Assembly: GCF_014164505.1 (NCBI RefSeq)
Contig: NZ_JACJFI010000008.1
Location: 1-41,317 of the forward strand
Reading direction: 5' to 3'
Source: Shewanella sp. SG41-4
GTDB lineage: Bacteria > Pseudomonadota > Gammaproteobacteria > Enterobacterales > Shewanellaceae
Length of the DNA stretch: 41,317 bases
Shown piece after piece: positions 33,545-41,317 of the stretch. Position 1 is the first letter of the stretch. Each line of letters begins with the position of its first letter. A model generated the notes under the pieces. It searched no databases. It saw only the letters and a list, made by a program, of their open reading frames with translations, and was not told the DNA's origin. The position numbers and the translations under genes are program-made.

Positions 33545-36500
33545 ATGATTGATATCACTATCGACGGAACAACACTTTCGCTTCCTAAAGCTGACAGCTT
33601 GTTAAAGGCAGCAAAAAACGCCGGTATTAACATCCCTAGCTTATGTGACTATTCTCACCGCCAAGAGAGACAACACTGTAATTTGTGCCAAGTACAAATC
33701 AAAAACCATGATGGCAGTTTGCGATGTGTTCGTGCCTGTGAGACACCGCTTGAAACCGGCTTAGAGGTCATTACCCAGTCAAGCCACTTGAGTCAACTTC
33801 GTCAACAAGCACTCAAAGATATTCTCAGCGACCACTTTGCTGACTGTGAAGCGCCCTGCCAAACTGCCTGCCCTGCCGGCGTTGATGTGCAGTCCTATCT
33901 TTATCATATTGGTAGAGGCGATCATAAAGAAGCCGTCAAAGTCATCAAACAGACCTTACCTTTGCCACTGTCGATTGGCCGTGTTTGTCCTGCTTTTTGT
34001 GAAACCCAATGTCGCCGCGGGCTCGTTGATGAGCCAGTGGCAATTCGCCAATTAAAACGTCATGCAGCAGACCTAGATTTACATGATGCTGAGCCTTATG
34101 TCCCACCAAAAGCACCGGCTACCAATAAGCGTATTGCCATTATCGGCAGTGGCCCAGCAGGACTCACCGCCGGCTATTATTTGTCTAATAATGGTCACGA
34201 TGTCACCATTATGGAATCTGCCCCAAAAGCAGGAGGTTGGTTACGTTACGGCATCCCTGAGTACCGCTTACCTAAAGATATTCTTGATAAAGAGATTGAA
34301 CTGCTCACCCGCAACGGACTTAAAATCGAAACGGGAGTTGAACTTGGCCGCAATACCAATTTAACTGAATTAGTGGCCAATTATGATGCTGTTTGCCTTG
34401 CGATTGGAGCGCAAAAAGCAGTACCAATGAATTACCCTGGCAGCGATTTAATCGGCTGTTATTTAGGGGTGGATTATTTGCGTGACTATTGCACCGATAA
34501 AAAATTGATTACAGGCAAAAAAGTAGCCGTCATTGGTGGCGGTAATACCGCGATTGATTGCGCCCGTACCGCTGTGCGCGATGGCGCTGATGTGACCTTA
34601 ATTTATCGTCGTAGCCGTGAGGAAATGCCAGCTGAACCCTATGAAATACATGAAGCAGAAGTCGAAGGGGTTAAGTTTCATTTTCTCACTAATCCACTGG
34701 AAAACCACAGTGACGACCAGGGCCGGGTCAAATCCATCACCTTTGCTAAAATGGCGCTCGGCGAGCCCGATGAATCTGGGCGCCGTTCTCCTAAAGCGAC
34801 TGGCAAAACCTTTGAAGAAGCATTCGACACTGTAATTCCTGCGGTATCTCAACAAGTGGATTTAGCCTTTTTAGACCAACCAGAAAATCAAATAGACACA
34901 GGGCATATCGCCCTGACCCGCTGGCATACCTTCCTTGGCTGCGAGCAAACCATGTCTGCTGGGGTGGAAAAACTTTTTGTTATCGGTGATTCCCGCACCG
35001 GCCCATCTACCGCAGTAGCAGCAGTAGCGGATGGCCGAAAAGCCGCTGAAGCCATTGAAGGATTGTTAACTGAAGGCTTAACTTGCCATTTAGAGCCTGA
35101 GCTATTTAACTCACGAAAGGCTAACAAAACAGCCTCGTTATCTGCTGAGCTATATCCCAACGCATACCCTAACTTATACCCTGAGACAGCCAAACGTCGC
35201 CGCTTAAAAATGCCTGAACTAAACCAGCTAAATCGAGCGCTTAACTTTGCCGAGGTAGAACTAGGATTCATTCCCGATGAAGCAATGCAAGAAGCGATGC
35301 GCTGTTTGGAGTGTGCTTGCCAAGCCAATACCGATTGTAAGTTACGCGATTATGCCACCGAATATAAAGTAGACGGAAAAACACTGGATCAAACCAAAGC
35401 GCGTAAATTTAAAGTCGATAACAGTGCGCCTTTTATTACTTTCGACGCTAATCGCTGTATCAGTTGCGCCGCTTGTATTGATGCTTGTCATCAACAAAGT
35501 GGTCATAACGTTATCAGCTTTGAAGCCAATAGTTATCAAGCGCTACCCGATGCTGCAACAACAGGCATTAGCCGCAACGCCCCTCGTGTTGGCTTTACTG
35601 CGTCGATGAATGACAGCGATTGTGTGCAATGCGGTAACTGTGTTCAAGTTTGCCCTACTGGCGCTTTGGTTGATGCCCGCGATAAAACCCAAGGTAGCGA
35701 CAGAGCGTTAACCAAAACCTCAACCGTGTGCACATATTGTGGCGTTGGTTGCCGGGTTGAACTGCATGTCGACCAAACCAAAAATCATGTAATGCGAGTA
35801 TCTGGCGATACTCAATCAGTGGTCAATGAAGGCATGCTATGTGTTAAAGGACGCTCTGGTTTTGATTTTTTAAACAGTCCTAAACGCCTTACAACGCCAT
35901 TAATTCGCAAAAATGGTCAGCTAGAACCGGCCACTTGGTCTGAAGCCATTAGTTATATAGCACAGCAACTTCAACCGATTAAAGATGCTGCTGGGCCAAG
36001 CAAGTTTGCGGCATTGTCTTCAGCTAAATGCACTAATGAAGAAAACTATTTAATGCAAAAGTTCGCCCGTAGCATTATGGGCACTAATAACATCGATCAC
36101 TGCGCGCGACTATGTCATTCATCATCTGTTGCTGGGTTATCCGATACCATTGGCGGCGGGGCCATGACCAATGATATTCCCAGCATTAAAGACTCAGATG
36201 TGATTTTTATCATCGGCTCCGATACCACCAGCGCCCATCCTATTATCGCCTCTCACATTAAAAGAGCGGTCAGCCAACACGGCGCGCGCTTAATTGTCGC
36301 GGATCCAAAGAAAACCACTATCGCAGACAGTGCCCATTTATATGTGTCACATAAACCGGGCACAGATGTGATGTTACTCAATGCCATCATGCAGCAAATT
36401 ATCATCAATAACTGGCAAGACATGCACTACATCAATAGCCGTATTGAAGACTATGAATTGCTCAAGCAAGAAGTGATGAAGCCAGATTACAACTTAGCCA

Positions 36501-37774
36501 ATGCAGCGTTGATTACAGGCGTGAGCGCCGAAGACATTGCCGCTATGGCTAAAATGATTGGCACAGCAAACAAAACTGCCTTGTATTATGCCATGGGGAT
36601 TACTCAACATACTTCGGGTTATGACAATGTGGTGTCCACCTCCAACTTGCAATTGCTGTGTGGCAACATTGGCGTAACGGGCGGCGGACTAAACCCACTT
36701 CGTGGCCAAAGTAATGTTCAAGGCGCTTGTGATATGGGCGCGTTACCCAATTATTATCCCGGTTATCAGCAAGTCGATAACCCACTCAATAACGTTAAGT
36801 TTGCCAAAGCTTGGGGCAATACTTCGCTGTCGTCAGAACCTGGATTAGCAGCAACTGAAATCATGCAGGCGATTGTGAAAGGTAAACTCGATGCTCTGTA
36901 TGTTTTGGGAGAAAACCCAGTGCTAAGCGATCCGGACCAAGCTCACGTAATCGCTGCACTATCCAAAATTAAATTTATGGTAGTGCAAGATATCTTTTTA
37001 ACCGAAACCGCGCAGATGGCCCATGTGGTACTACCCGCAACTGCCTTTGCCGAAAAAGATGGCCATTTCACTAATACAGAACGTCGGGTACAACAATTAC
37101 GTGTCGCGTTAACCCCTCCTGGGGATGCGATTGTAGACTGGAAAATTATCCAAATGATTGCCAACAGCCTTGATGCTAATTGGAATTACCACAGCACCAA
37201 AGATATCTGGCAAGAAATTAACCACGTCACCCCGCAATATCAAGGCCTTACCTGGCAACGACTTGAACATAAGGTAGATGGTTTACAGTGGCCATGCTTT
37301 GATGAAAACCATCCTGGCACACCGATTTTGCATACCGAAACATTTTTACGCGGTAAAGGCAGGATGATGCCAGTGAGCTATCGACTACCTGCCGAAATGC
37401 CCGATAGCGAATATCCATTAACCCTTTCAACAGGCCGTTTACTGGAACAATTCCATACTGGCACTATGACCCGTAAAACCCCGGAACTGGATATTAAAGG
37501 CTCGCCCAGAGTAATGATTTCGGTTTTTGATGCTGAGCAATTGGGAGTCAATAACGGTGATATGTTGAAACTGAGTACTCGCCGCGGAGAAATAGACATA
37601 GCCGCCTTTGTGACTAAGCGGGCTCAGGTAGGAGTATTATTTTTACCGTTCCACTTTGCCGAAGCAGCAGCCAATAAACTGACCATTAATGCATTGGATC
37701 CCATTGCAAAAATTCCAGAATATAAGGTGTGTGCCGTTAAAGCAGAAAAGTCACTGCTGCCAAGTGTTGGATGA
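33545..37774 (+). CDS. Fused NAD(P)-flavin / molybdopterin formate dehydrogenase-like protein
   Basis: A 1409-residue soluble fusion. Residues 1-75 are a 2Fe-2S domain (C34, C45, C48, C61). Residues about 85-180 are the GltD-type FeS helical domain (CEAPCQTACPAGVDV, VCPAFCETQCRRG). Residues about 197-500 carry FAD (IAIIGSGPAGL) and NAD(P)H (VAVIGGGNTAID) Rossmann folds. Two ferredoxin-type 4Fe-4S motifs follow (CISCAACIDAC about 638, CVQCGNCVQVCPTG about 693). From 729 comes the catalytic molybdopterin part with its 4Fe-4S (CTYCGVGC), active-site Cys857 in LCHSSSVAGL (Sec in E. coli FdhF), and the C-terminal cofactor domain (STGRLLEQFHTGTMT). Formate oxidation coupled to NAD(P)+ is the best inference. 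No fdhD or other subunit is adjacent. Confidence 0.87.
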   Translation: MIDITIDGTTLSLPKADSLLKAAKNAGINIPSLCDYSHRQERQHCNLCQVQIKNHDGSLRCVRACETPLETGLEVITQSSHLSQLRQQALKDILSDHFADCEAPCQTACPAGVDVQSYLYHIGRGDHKEAVKVIKQTLPLPLSIGRVCPAFCETQCRRGLVDEPVAIRQLKRHAADLDLHDAEPYVPPKAPATNKRIAIIGSGPAGLTAGYYLSNNGHDVTIMESAPKAGGWLRYGIPEYRLPKDILDKEIELLTRNGLKIETGVELGRNTNLTELVANYDAVCLAIGAQKAVPMNYPGSDLIGCYLGVDYLRDYCTDKKLITGKKVAVIGGGNTAIDCARTAVRDGADVTLIYRRSREEMPAEPYEIHEAEVEGVKFHFLTNPLENHSDDQGRVKSITFAKMALGEPDESGRRSPKATGKTFEEAFDTVIPAVSQQVDLAFLDQPENQIDTGHIALTRWHTFLGCEQTMSAGVEKLFVIGDSRTGPSTAVAAVADGRKAAEAIEGLLTEGLTCHLEPELFNSRKANKTASLSAELYPNAYPNLYPETAKRRRLKMPELNQLNRALNFAEVELGFIPDEAMQEAMRCLECACQANTDCKLRDYATEYKVDGKTLDQTKARKFKVDNSAPFITFDANRCISCAACIDACHQQSGHNVISFEANSYQALPDAATTGISRNAPRVGFTASMNDSDCVQCGNCVQVCPTGALVDARDKTQGSDRALTKTSTVCTYCGVGCRVELHVDQTKNHVMRVSGDTQSVVNEGMLCVKGRSGFDFLNSPKRLTTPLIRKNGQLEPATWSEAISYIAQQLQPIKDAAGPSKFAALSSAKCTNEENYLMQKFARSIMGTNNIDHCARLCHSSSVAGLSDTIGGGAMTNDIPSIKDSDVIFIIGSDTTSAHPIIASHIKRAVSQHGARLIVADPKKTTIADSAHLYVSHKPGTDVMLLNAIMQQIIINNWQDMHYINSRIEDYELLKQEVMKPDYNLANAALITGVSAEDIAAMAKMIGTANKTALYYAMGITQHTSGYDNVVSTSNLQLLCGNIGVTGGGLNPLRGQSNVQGACDMGALPNYYPGYQQVDNPLNNVKFAKAWGNTSLSSEPGLAATEIMQAIVKGKLDALYVLGENPVLSDPDQAHVIAALSKIKFMVVQDIFLTETAQMAHVVLPATAFAEKDGHFTNTERRVQQLRVALTPPGDAIVDWKIIQMIANSLDANWNYHSTKDIWQEINHVTPQYQGLTWQRLEHKVDGLQWPCFDENHPGTPILHTETFLRGKGRMMPVSYRLPAEMPDSEYPLTLSTGRLLEQFHTGTMTRKTPELDIKGSPRVMISVFDAEQLGVNNGDMLKLSTRRGEIDIAAFVTKRAQVGVLFLPFHFAEAAANKLTINALDPIAKIPEYKVCAVKAEKSLLPSVG

Positions 37775-37785
37775 CAAGCGGTAAC

Positions 37786-38009
37786 GAGCGATATCAAGCG
37801 ATGACAAACGCCTAGGTGCTAGATCCTTCTATCCGTAAGCGCACCGTTCGCTTGTCACCGCTTGTTATCATTTTTTAAGCTATCCCTATCCCAGAAATAA
37901 TGAGCGGTATCAAGCGATAACAAGCCAAGCGCCTAGGTGCGAGATCCTTCTATCCGTAAGCGCAGCGTTCGCTTATCACCGCTTGTTATCATTTTTTAAG
38001 CTATCCCTA
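37786..38009. repeat. Duplicated about 105-bp hairpin-forming intergenic element
   Basis: Two direct copies occupy 37786-37888 and 37902-38009. Their 80-bp cores (37809-37888 and 37930-38009) differ at only three positions. Each contains an outer pairing (in copy 2, GATAACAAGC at 37916-37925 with GCTTGTTATC at 37981-37990), an inner TAAGCG/CGCTTA stem, and a T6 run just after the outer arm. This resembles a palindromic extragenic repeat and could also terminate transcription of the formate dehydrogenase-like gene. Confidence 0.85.
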
Positions 38010-38015
38010 GTAGGT

Positions 38016-38873
38016 TTAGCGCAACAATAACAATGGGATGTGGCTTTTACTGATCATCCGTGTCGTGTTGCTACCAACAAAAAACTCACGAATACGTGAA
38101 TGACCATAAGCACCCATCACCATTAAATCAATTTGGTGTGCTAGCTGGTAAGCTTCAAGAGCCGCCTGCACCTCGCCCTGACAAACCGCAGTTGTCACCT
38201 CAAAACCAGCTTCGGTAAGAGAGCCTGCAACTGAAGTCAATTCGGTTTGCGCTTGAGACTGATTGTCAGACACCATCACTAAATGACATTCGAGCCCTTT
38301 AAGTAGTGGGCTGCTTTTCACGCGTTCAAGCACTGTTTTCGAGGTGGCACTGCCGTCATAAGCAATCATAAAACGGCTTGGCATTGTAAAATCAGCCATC
38401 ACCACTAAAATCGGCTGTTTAAGGGTGCGAATAACACTTTCTAAATGACTGCCAATCGCTTGCGCCTGATCCTGATGTTGCTCACCTTGGCGACCAATAA
38501 CCACTAGTCTGGCATCGACTTCTTGCTCAAGCAGCGTTTCCACTAAATCCCCATGGCGCTGCAGCGTTTGCACCGCAACTGAAGGCTGTGCCGCCAAGAT
38601 GCACGCTTGAGCATCTTGTAGCATATATTTACCTTGTTCGAGCGCGAGTTTACTCATGCGCCCTTCAAGTTCAACCATCTCAGCAAGTAAATGCTCTCGG
38701 CTACCAAGGCCAATATTTCCCGACAGATTTAACTCTGTAGGATAGGCAGACTTATCCAATACATGTAATAACGTCACAGGGGCGCTCAACTGCATAGCCG
38801 CCCACCCACTAGCATCAGATACCGCGCGTGTTGCTTTTGAACCATCGATACAGGCAATCACATTTGTCATCAT
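38016..38873 (-). CDS. Universal stress protein with two UspA domains
   Basis: A 285-residue cytosolic protein with two tandem Usp folds (about 4-140 and 150-285). The second has the ATP-binding signature G-x2-G-x9-G-S in MGAYGHSRIREFFVGSNT; the first has a modified form (IGRQGEQHQDQAQAIGSH) with one extra residue, so it may not bind nucleotide. Strand one of each domain is clear (VIACIDGSKATRA, FMIAYDGSATSK). AAGGA lies five bases before the first of two adjacent ATGs. It follows the SulP transporter gene by 29 bp and is probably co-transcribed with it; a regulatory role on the transporter or energy sensing is inferred. Confidence 0.9.
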   Translation of the reverse strand: MMTNVIACIDGSKATRAVSDASGWAAMQLSAPVTLLHVLDKSAYPTELNLSGNIGLGSREHLLAEMVELEGRMSKLALEQGKYMLQDAQACILAAQPSVAVQTLQRHGDLVETLLEQEVDARLVVIGRQGEQHQDQAQAIGSHLESVIRTLKQPILVVMADFTMPSRFMIAYDGSATSKTVLERVKSSPLLKGLECHLVMVSDNQSQAQTELTSVAGSLTEAGFEVTTAVCQGEVQAALEAYQLAHQIDLMVMGAYGHSRIREFFVGSNTTRMISKSHIPLLLLR

Positions 38874-38902
38874 TATTATCCTTTTATGGTGTTGCTATGG
38901 GC

Positions 38903-40393
38903 TTAGTGACCTGACATCATTTTTTCAACGTCTTCGGGTTTATCATGCACACCAAATTTATCCACAATGGTAGCGCTGGCTTCATTAAGGCCAATTAACT
39001 CAACTTCAGTGCCCTCGCGGCGGAATTTAATCACCACTTTATCGAGTGCCGATACCGCAGTAATATCCCAAAAATGCGCCAAAGATAAATCAATAGTGAC
39101 TTTTTCAACCACTTCTCTGAAATCAAATGAGTTGCTGAACTTATCTGCTGAGGCAAAAAAGACTTGGCCAATAATTTGATAATGACGACCGGCTTCTGCT
39201 GTAGTGTCGGTGCTTTTAACCACCATAAAACGACCCACTTTATTAGCAAAAAATAACGAGGCAAGTAACACACCTACAAATACCCCAATCGCTAAATTAT
39301 GGGTAGCGACAACCACAACAACTGTGGCAACCATCACAAGATTGGTCGATAAAGGATGATGTTTAAGATTACGGATAGAATCCCAAGAGAAGGTTCCAAT
39401 AGACACCATGATCATCACGGCAACAAGTGCAGCCATAGGGATCATTTTCAACCAATCACCTAAAAACACAATCAAGATAAGCAAAAACAAACCGGCAGAG
39501 AAAGTCGACAAACGTCCACGCCCGCCTGATTTAACGTTGATAATAGATTGACCAATCATGGCACAACCTGCCATGCCGCCCATTAAACCTGCACCAATAT
39601 TCGCAATACCTTGGCCTTTACATTCGCGATTTTTATCACTTGGCGTATCAGTTAAATCATCAACAATGGTCGCTGTCATCATTGATTCTAATAAACCCAC
39701 AACAGCAAGACCCGCTGAATAAGGAAAGATGATGATTAACGTTTCAAGGGTTAATGGCACTTCTGGCCACAAGAAGATTGGTAACGTATCAGGAAGTTGT
39801 CCCATGTCGCCTACGGTACGGATGTCTAATCCCATGTAAACCGCAAAAATGGTTAAGCCGACGATACATATTAAAGGTGACGGCAACGATTTACCAATAA
39901 CAGGGATTAATGGGAATAAATAAATAATCCCCAGTCCTGCTGCGGTCATGGCATACACATGCCACGTCACATTTGTGAGCTCTGGTAACTGTGCCATAAA
40001 AATCAAAATGGCGAGTGCGTTCACAAAGCCAGTCACCACTGAACGCGAGACAAAACGCATCAAACTGCCAAGCTTTAAATAACCTGCTGCAATTTGAAAT
40101 ATGCCGGTCAATAACGTTGCCGCTAATAAATACTCAAGACCATGTTCTTTAACTAAGGTCACCATCAATAGCGCCATAGCACCCGTGGCCGCAGAAATCA
40201 TTCCAGGACGTCCACCCGTAAACGCGATAACCACAGCGATACAGAATGAAGCATACAGACCCACTTTAGGATCAACCCCAGCAATAATAGAAAAGGCTAT
40301 CGCCTCAGGAATTAACGCAAGTGCGACGACTATACCTGCTAACAGATCTCCACGGATGTTGGAAAACCATTCTTTTTTCATGTTTTGTATCAT
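38903..40393 (-). CDS. SulP-family anion transporter with STAS domain
   Basis: A 496-residue transporter with 10-14 membrane segments and a C-terminal STAS domain from about residue 410. The SLC26/SulP start ([30 protein letters not shown]) and the motif [25 protein letters not shown] are clear. The STAS strand-loop is [21 protein letters not shown], where the Ser/Thr phospho-acceptor position is replaced near DITAV. Members carry sulfate, bicarbonate (BicA-like) or dicarboxylates; pairing with a Usp gene is common but does not settle the substrate. Two candidate ATGs four codons apart exist; the first has AGAG upstream and is kept. Confidence 0.9.
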   Translation of the reverse strand: MIQNMKKEWFSNIRGDLLAGIVVALALIPEAIAFSIIAGVDPKVGLYASFCIAVVIAFTGGRPGMISAATGAMALLMVTLVKEHGLEYLLAATLLTGIFQIAAGYLKLGSLMRFVSRSVVTGFVNALAILIFMAQLPELTNVTWHVYAMTAAGLGIIYLFPLIPVIGKSLPSPLICIVGLTIFAVYMGLDIRTVGDMGQLPDTLPIFLWPEVPLTLETLIIIFPYSAGLAVVGLLESMMTATIVDDLTDTPSDKNRECKGQGIANIGAGLMGGMAGCAMIGQSIINVKSGGRGRLSTFSAGLFLLILIVFLGDWLKMIPMAALVAVMIMVSIGTFSWDSIRNLKHHPLSTNLVMVATVVVVVATHNLAIGVFVGVLLASLFFANKVGRFMVVKSTDTTAEAGRHYQIIGQVFFASADKFSNSFDFREVVEKVTIDLSLAHFWDITAVSALDKVVIKFRREGTEVELIGLNEASATIVDKFGVHDKPEDVEKMMSGH

Positions 40394-40833
40394 GTATTTT
40401 ACTCTGTTTTAATGTTAGCCAATATGCCAATAACATGTGTTAACACCAGATAAATCTGCGTGCGTCAGCAGTGAAATTAACTCATTAATACAACAAAATG
40501 ATATTGGGTAATGATATACAACAAAAACTACCCACAAGGCAGCAATTACGGACGGATCTTAGCGATCCAAATAGGGGAGGAAAAACTAATGCGGTTTAAT
40601 ATTCATTATGAAAAAACAACCTCGTTAATATGGGTAAATTAGGCTTAAAAATTTATTAAACGCGCACTGCATAAAAATGCAGCGGCAAGTATAAAGGGTT
40701 GCATAAGTAAAATCAAAGCGTTTAAACAGTAATGCCTGTGACACGCTTACTGAATTTGAGCCTCGTTAGCGCTGTAAAGTGGACGCAAAACTCAGCTATC
40801 ACCTTTTAATGATCAACTGAACAAAGCCCAATG
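40394..40833. other. Intergenic region with the SulP promoter and a 17-codon ORF
   Basis: Apart from the tiny ORF listed separately I see no gene. A short dyad TAACATGTGTTA (40431-40442) lies in the expected SulP promoter area, and GGATC-TTAGC-GATCC (40554-40568) forms a small stem just before the strong Shine-Dalgarno at 40574-40580. The part from 40643 to 40833 shows only AT-rich sequence. Confidence 0.45.
40589..40642 (+). CDS. Candidate 17-residue peptide ORF with perfect Shine-Dalgarno
   Basis: GGGGAGG ends eight bases before the ATG, the best ribosome-binding site in the window. The ORF encodes MRFNIHYEKTTSLIWVN and stops with TAG. A small stem (40554-40568) lies just upstream. It is divergent from SulP and convergent with the 84-residue membrane protein gene. 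It may be a small protein, a leader peptide whose structural gene is missing, or a chance ORF. Confidence 0.3.
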   Translation: MRFNIHYEKTTSLIWVN

Positions 40834-41088
40834 TTATGATGAAGGGATAACCGCAATTTTTTCTGAGGTAAATTTGTTGTACGCAACGATTAAGCCGTAA
40901 GCCATTAATACTGAAACACACTCTGAAATAGAACCCAATAACCGGAATGCTTCATAAGTAGAGCTAGGAATTAACGCTGCATAAGTGGACCCGAAATTTA
41001 TTATCACTAGGAGAAAAAATGGTAACTGCATCAAAACAGCAGCCTTAACATTAAAGGGAGACCGAGGAACAACCTTTCTAAATAACAT
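40834..41088 (-). CDS. Small membrane protein of unknown function, overlapping the end of priA
   Basis: An 84-residue protein with two likely membrane helices (about 14-38, AAVLMQLPFFLLVIINFGSTY, and 48-70, LLGSISECVSVLMAYGLIVAY). The N-terminus is basic (FRKVVPRSPFNVK), so it is probably cytoplasmic. The ATG lies inside the last codons of priA in another frame (11-bp overlap), with GAGA six bases upstream, which suggests translational coupling. I do not recognise the family. Its clear hydrophobic pattern makes a real gene more likely than a shadow, since no other frame here has one. Confidence 0.6.
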   Translation of the reverse strand: MLFRKVVPRSPFNVKAAVLMQLPFFLLVIINFGSTYAALIPSSTYEAFRLLGSISECVSVLMAYGLIVAYNKFTSEKIAVIPSS

Positions 41089-41317
41089 GTGGATCTCTAT
41101 CGATACTCCAGCGGCAACGCTTACTTTCAGGTATTAGTTCAATTTGGGCTAATACGCGTTCAAATTCGGTTTGTAAACGCTGACGACTTTTGGCTTGCAG
41201 TATTAATTGGCGTCGGTATTTTCCTGCTTTACGATCCAGTGGAGCCGGGATAGGGCCAATAATTTCAAAGTCTTTATCTTGTGGTAATAGCTCGCTGGTG
41301 CGGGCAAGAAAAGCATC
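41078..41317 (-). CDS. priA: Primosomal protein N' (PriA), C-terminal 79 residues
   Basis: The window ends inside this gene. Reading leftward from 41317 the frame is open for 79 residues and stops at 41078-41080. The segment EIIGPIPAPLDRKAGKYRRQ is the conserved C-terminal helicase-side region of PriA, and CRWSIDRDPHVI is close to the usual PriA terminus (RW-x-(I/L)-D-x-DP). PriA restarts stalled replication forks by loading DnaB. The Asp-Arg-Asp form (SIDRDP, where SIDVDP is common) is a small deviation. The start and most of the protein lie outside the window. Confidence 0.87.
   Translation of the reverse strand, partial: DAFLARTSELLPQDKDFEIIGPIPAPLDRKAGKYRRQLILQAKSRQRLQTEFERVLAQIELIPESKRCRWSIDRDPHVI

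Noticed and set aside
34888-35328. 146-codon minus-strand ORF inside the formate dehydrogenase-like gene
   Set aside because: The plus-strand frame carries continuous conserved motifs across this part; the antisense frame has Ser/Ala/Arg-rich shadow composition.

Overview
The window looks like a chromosomal segment of a marine gammaproteobacterium, most probably Shewanella. The GC content is moderate to low. Gene types that support this include HemG, a TIGR03899-type protein, a DP-EP-type protein, two PAS-GGDEF proteins, a CRP-type site before a formate dehydrogenase-like gene, and PriA at the right edge. Genus is an inference from protein resemblance; no rRNA or tRNA gene is present. I see no phage, insertion sequence or CRISPR array.

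Layout. 1-3000: an AT-rich leader, a DsbA-like oxidoreductase with an unusual CHNC site and a His-rich insert, a shared terminator, and a GH13 amylase lipoprotein. 3001-6122: a YdhF-like aldo/keto reductase with a divergent LysR regulator, a 34-codon ORF whose start overlaps the LysR stop, and hemG followed by a b561-like cytochrome. 6263-10787: an apparent iron operon read leftward from a Fur box: porin, imelysin lipoprotein, two-haem DUF1111 lipoprotein, terminator. 10907-13619: an MFS transporter, a TIGR03899-type protein and a convergent PilZ-like protein. 13791-16986: an electrophile-stress cluster (CurA-like reductase, DJ-1/PfpI protein, glutathione S-transferase) with a divergent OhrR/MarR-type regulator carrying an N-terminal cysteine.

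17211-20983: a PAS-GGDEF diguanylate cyclase, a secreted amidohydrolase and a divergent ketopantoate reductase-like protein. 21188-24933: the most unusual locus. A 1102-residue protein joins an OmpR-type winged helix, a STAND-type NTPase, one membrane helix and TPR repeats; a small DP-EP-type protein and a strong terminator follow. 25423-29248: a second diguanylate cyclase, then an AlkB/XylM-like membrane oxygenase with its own 2Fe-2S ferredoxin and a divergent AraC regulator. 29267-33175: a 19-bp tandem repeat, a BASS transporter, a class II aldolase-like protein with a divergent LysR, and a SIMPL/YggE protein.

33334-38009: a CRP-like site, a leader hairpin and a 1409-residue fusion joining a GltD-like flavoprotein to a molybdopterin formate dehydrogenase-like catalytic part, followed by a duplicated hairpin element. 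38016-41317: a SulP transporter/universal stress protein pair, a gap with a 17-codon ORF behind a perfect Shine-Dalgarno, a small membrane protein and the C-terminus of PriA.

Together the genes suggest a respiratory heterotroph that handles iron limitation, reactive electrophiles, c-di-GMP signalling and formate oxidation. Start codons were moved from the longest ORF where the Shine-Dalgarno position favoured an internal ATG (aldo/keto reductase, hemG, DUF1111, porin, CurA-like, first cyclase, DP-EP, alkB-like, ferredoxin, BASS).
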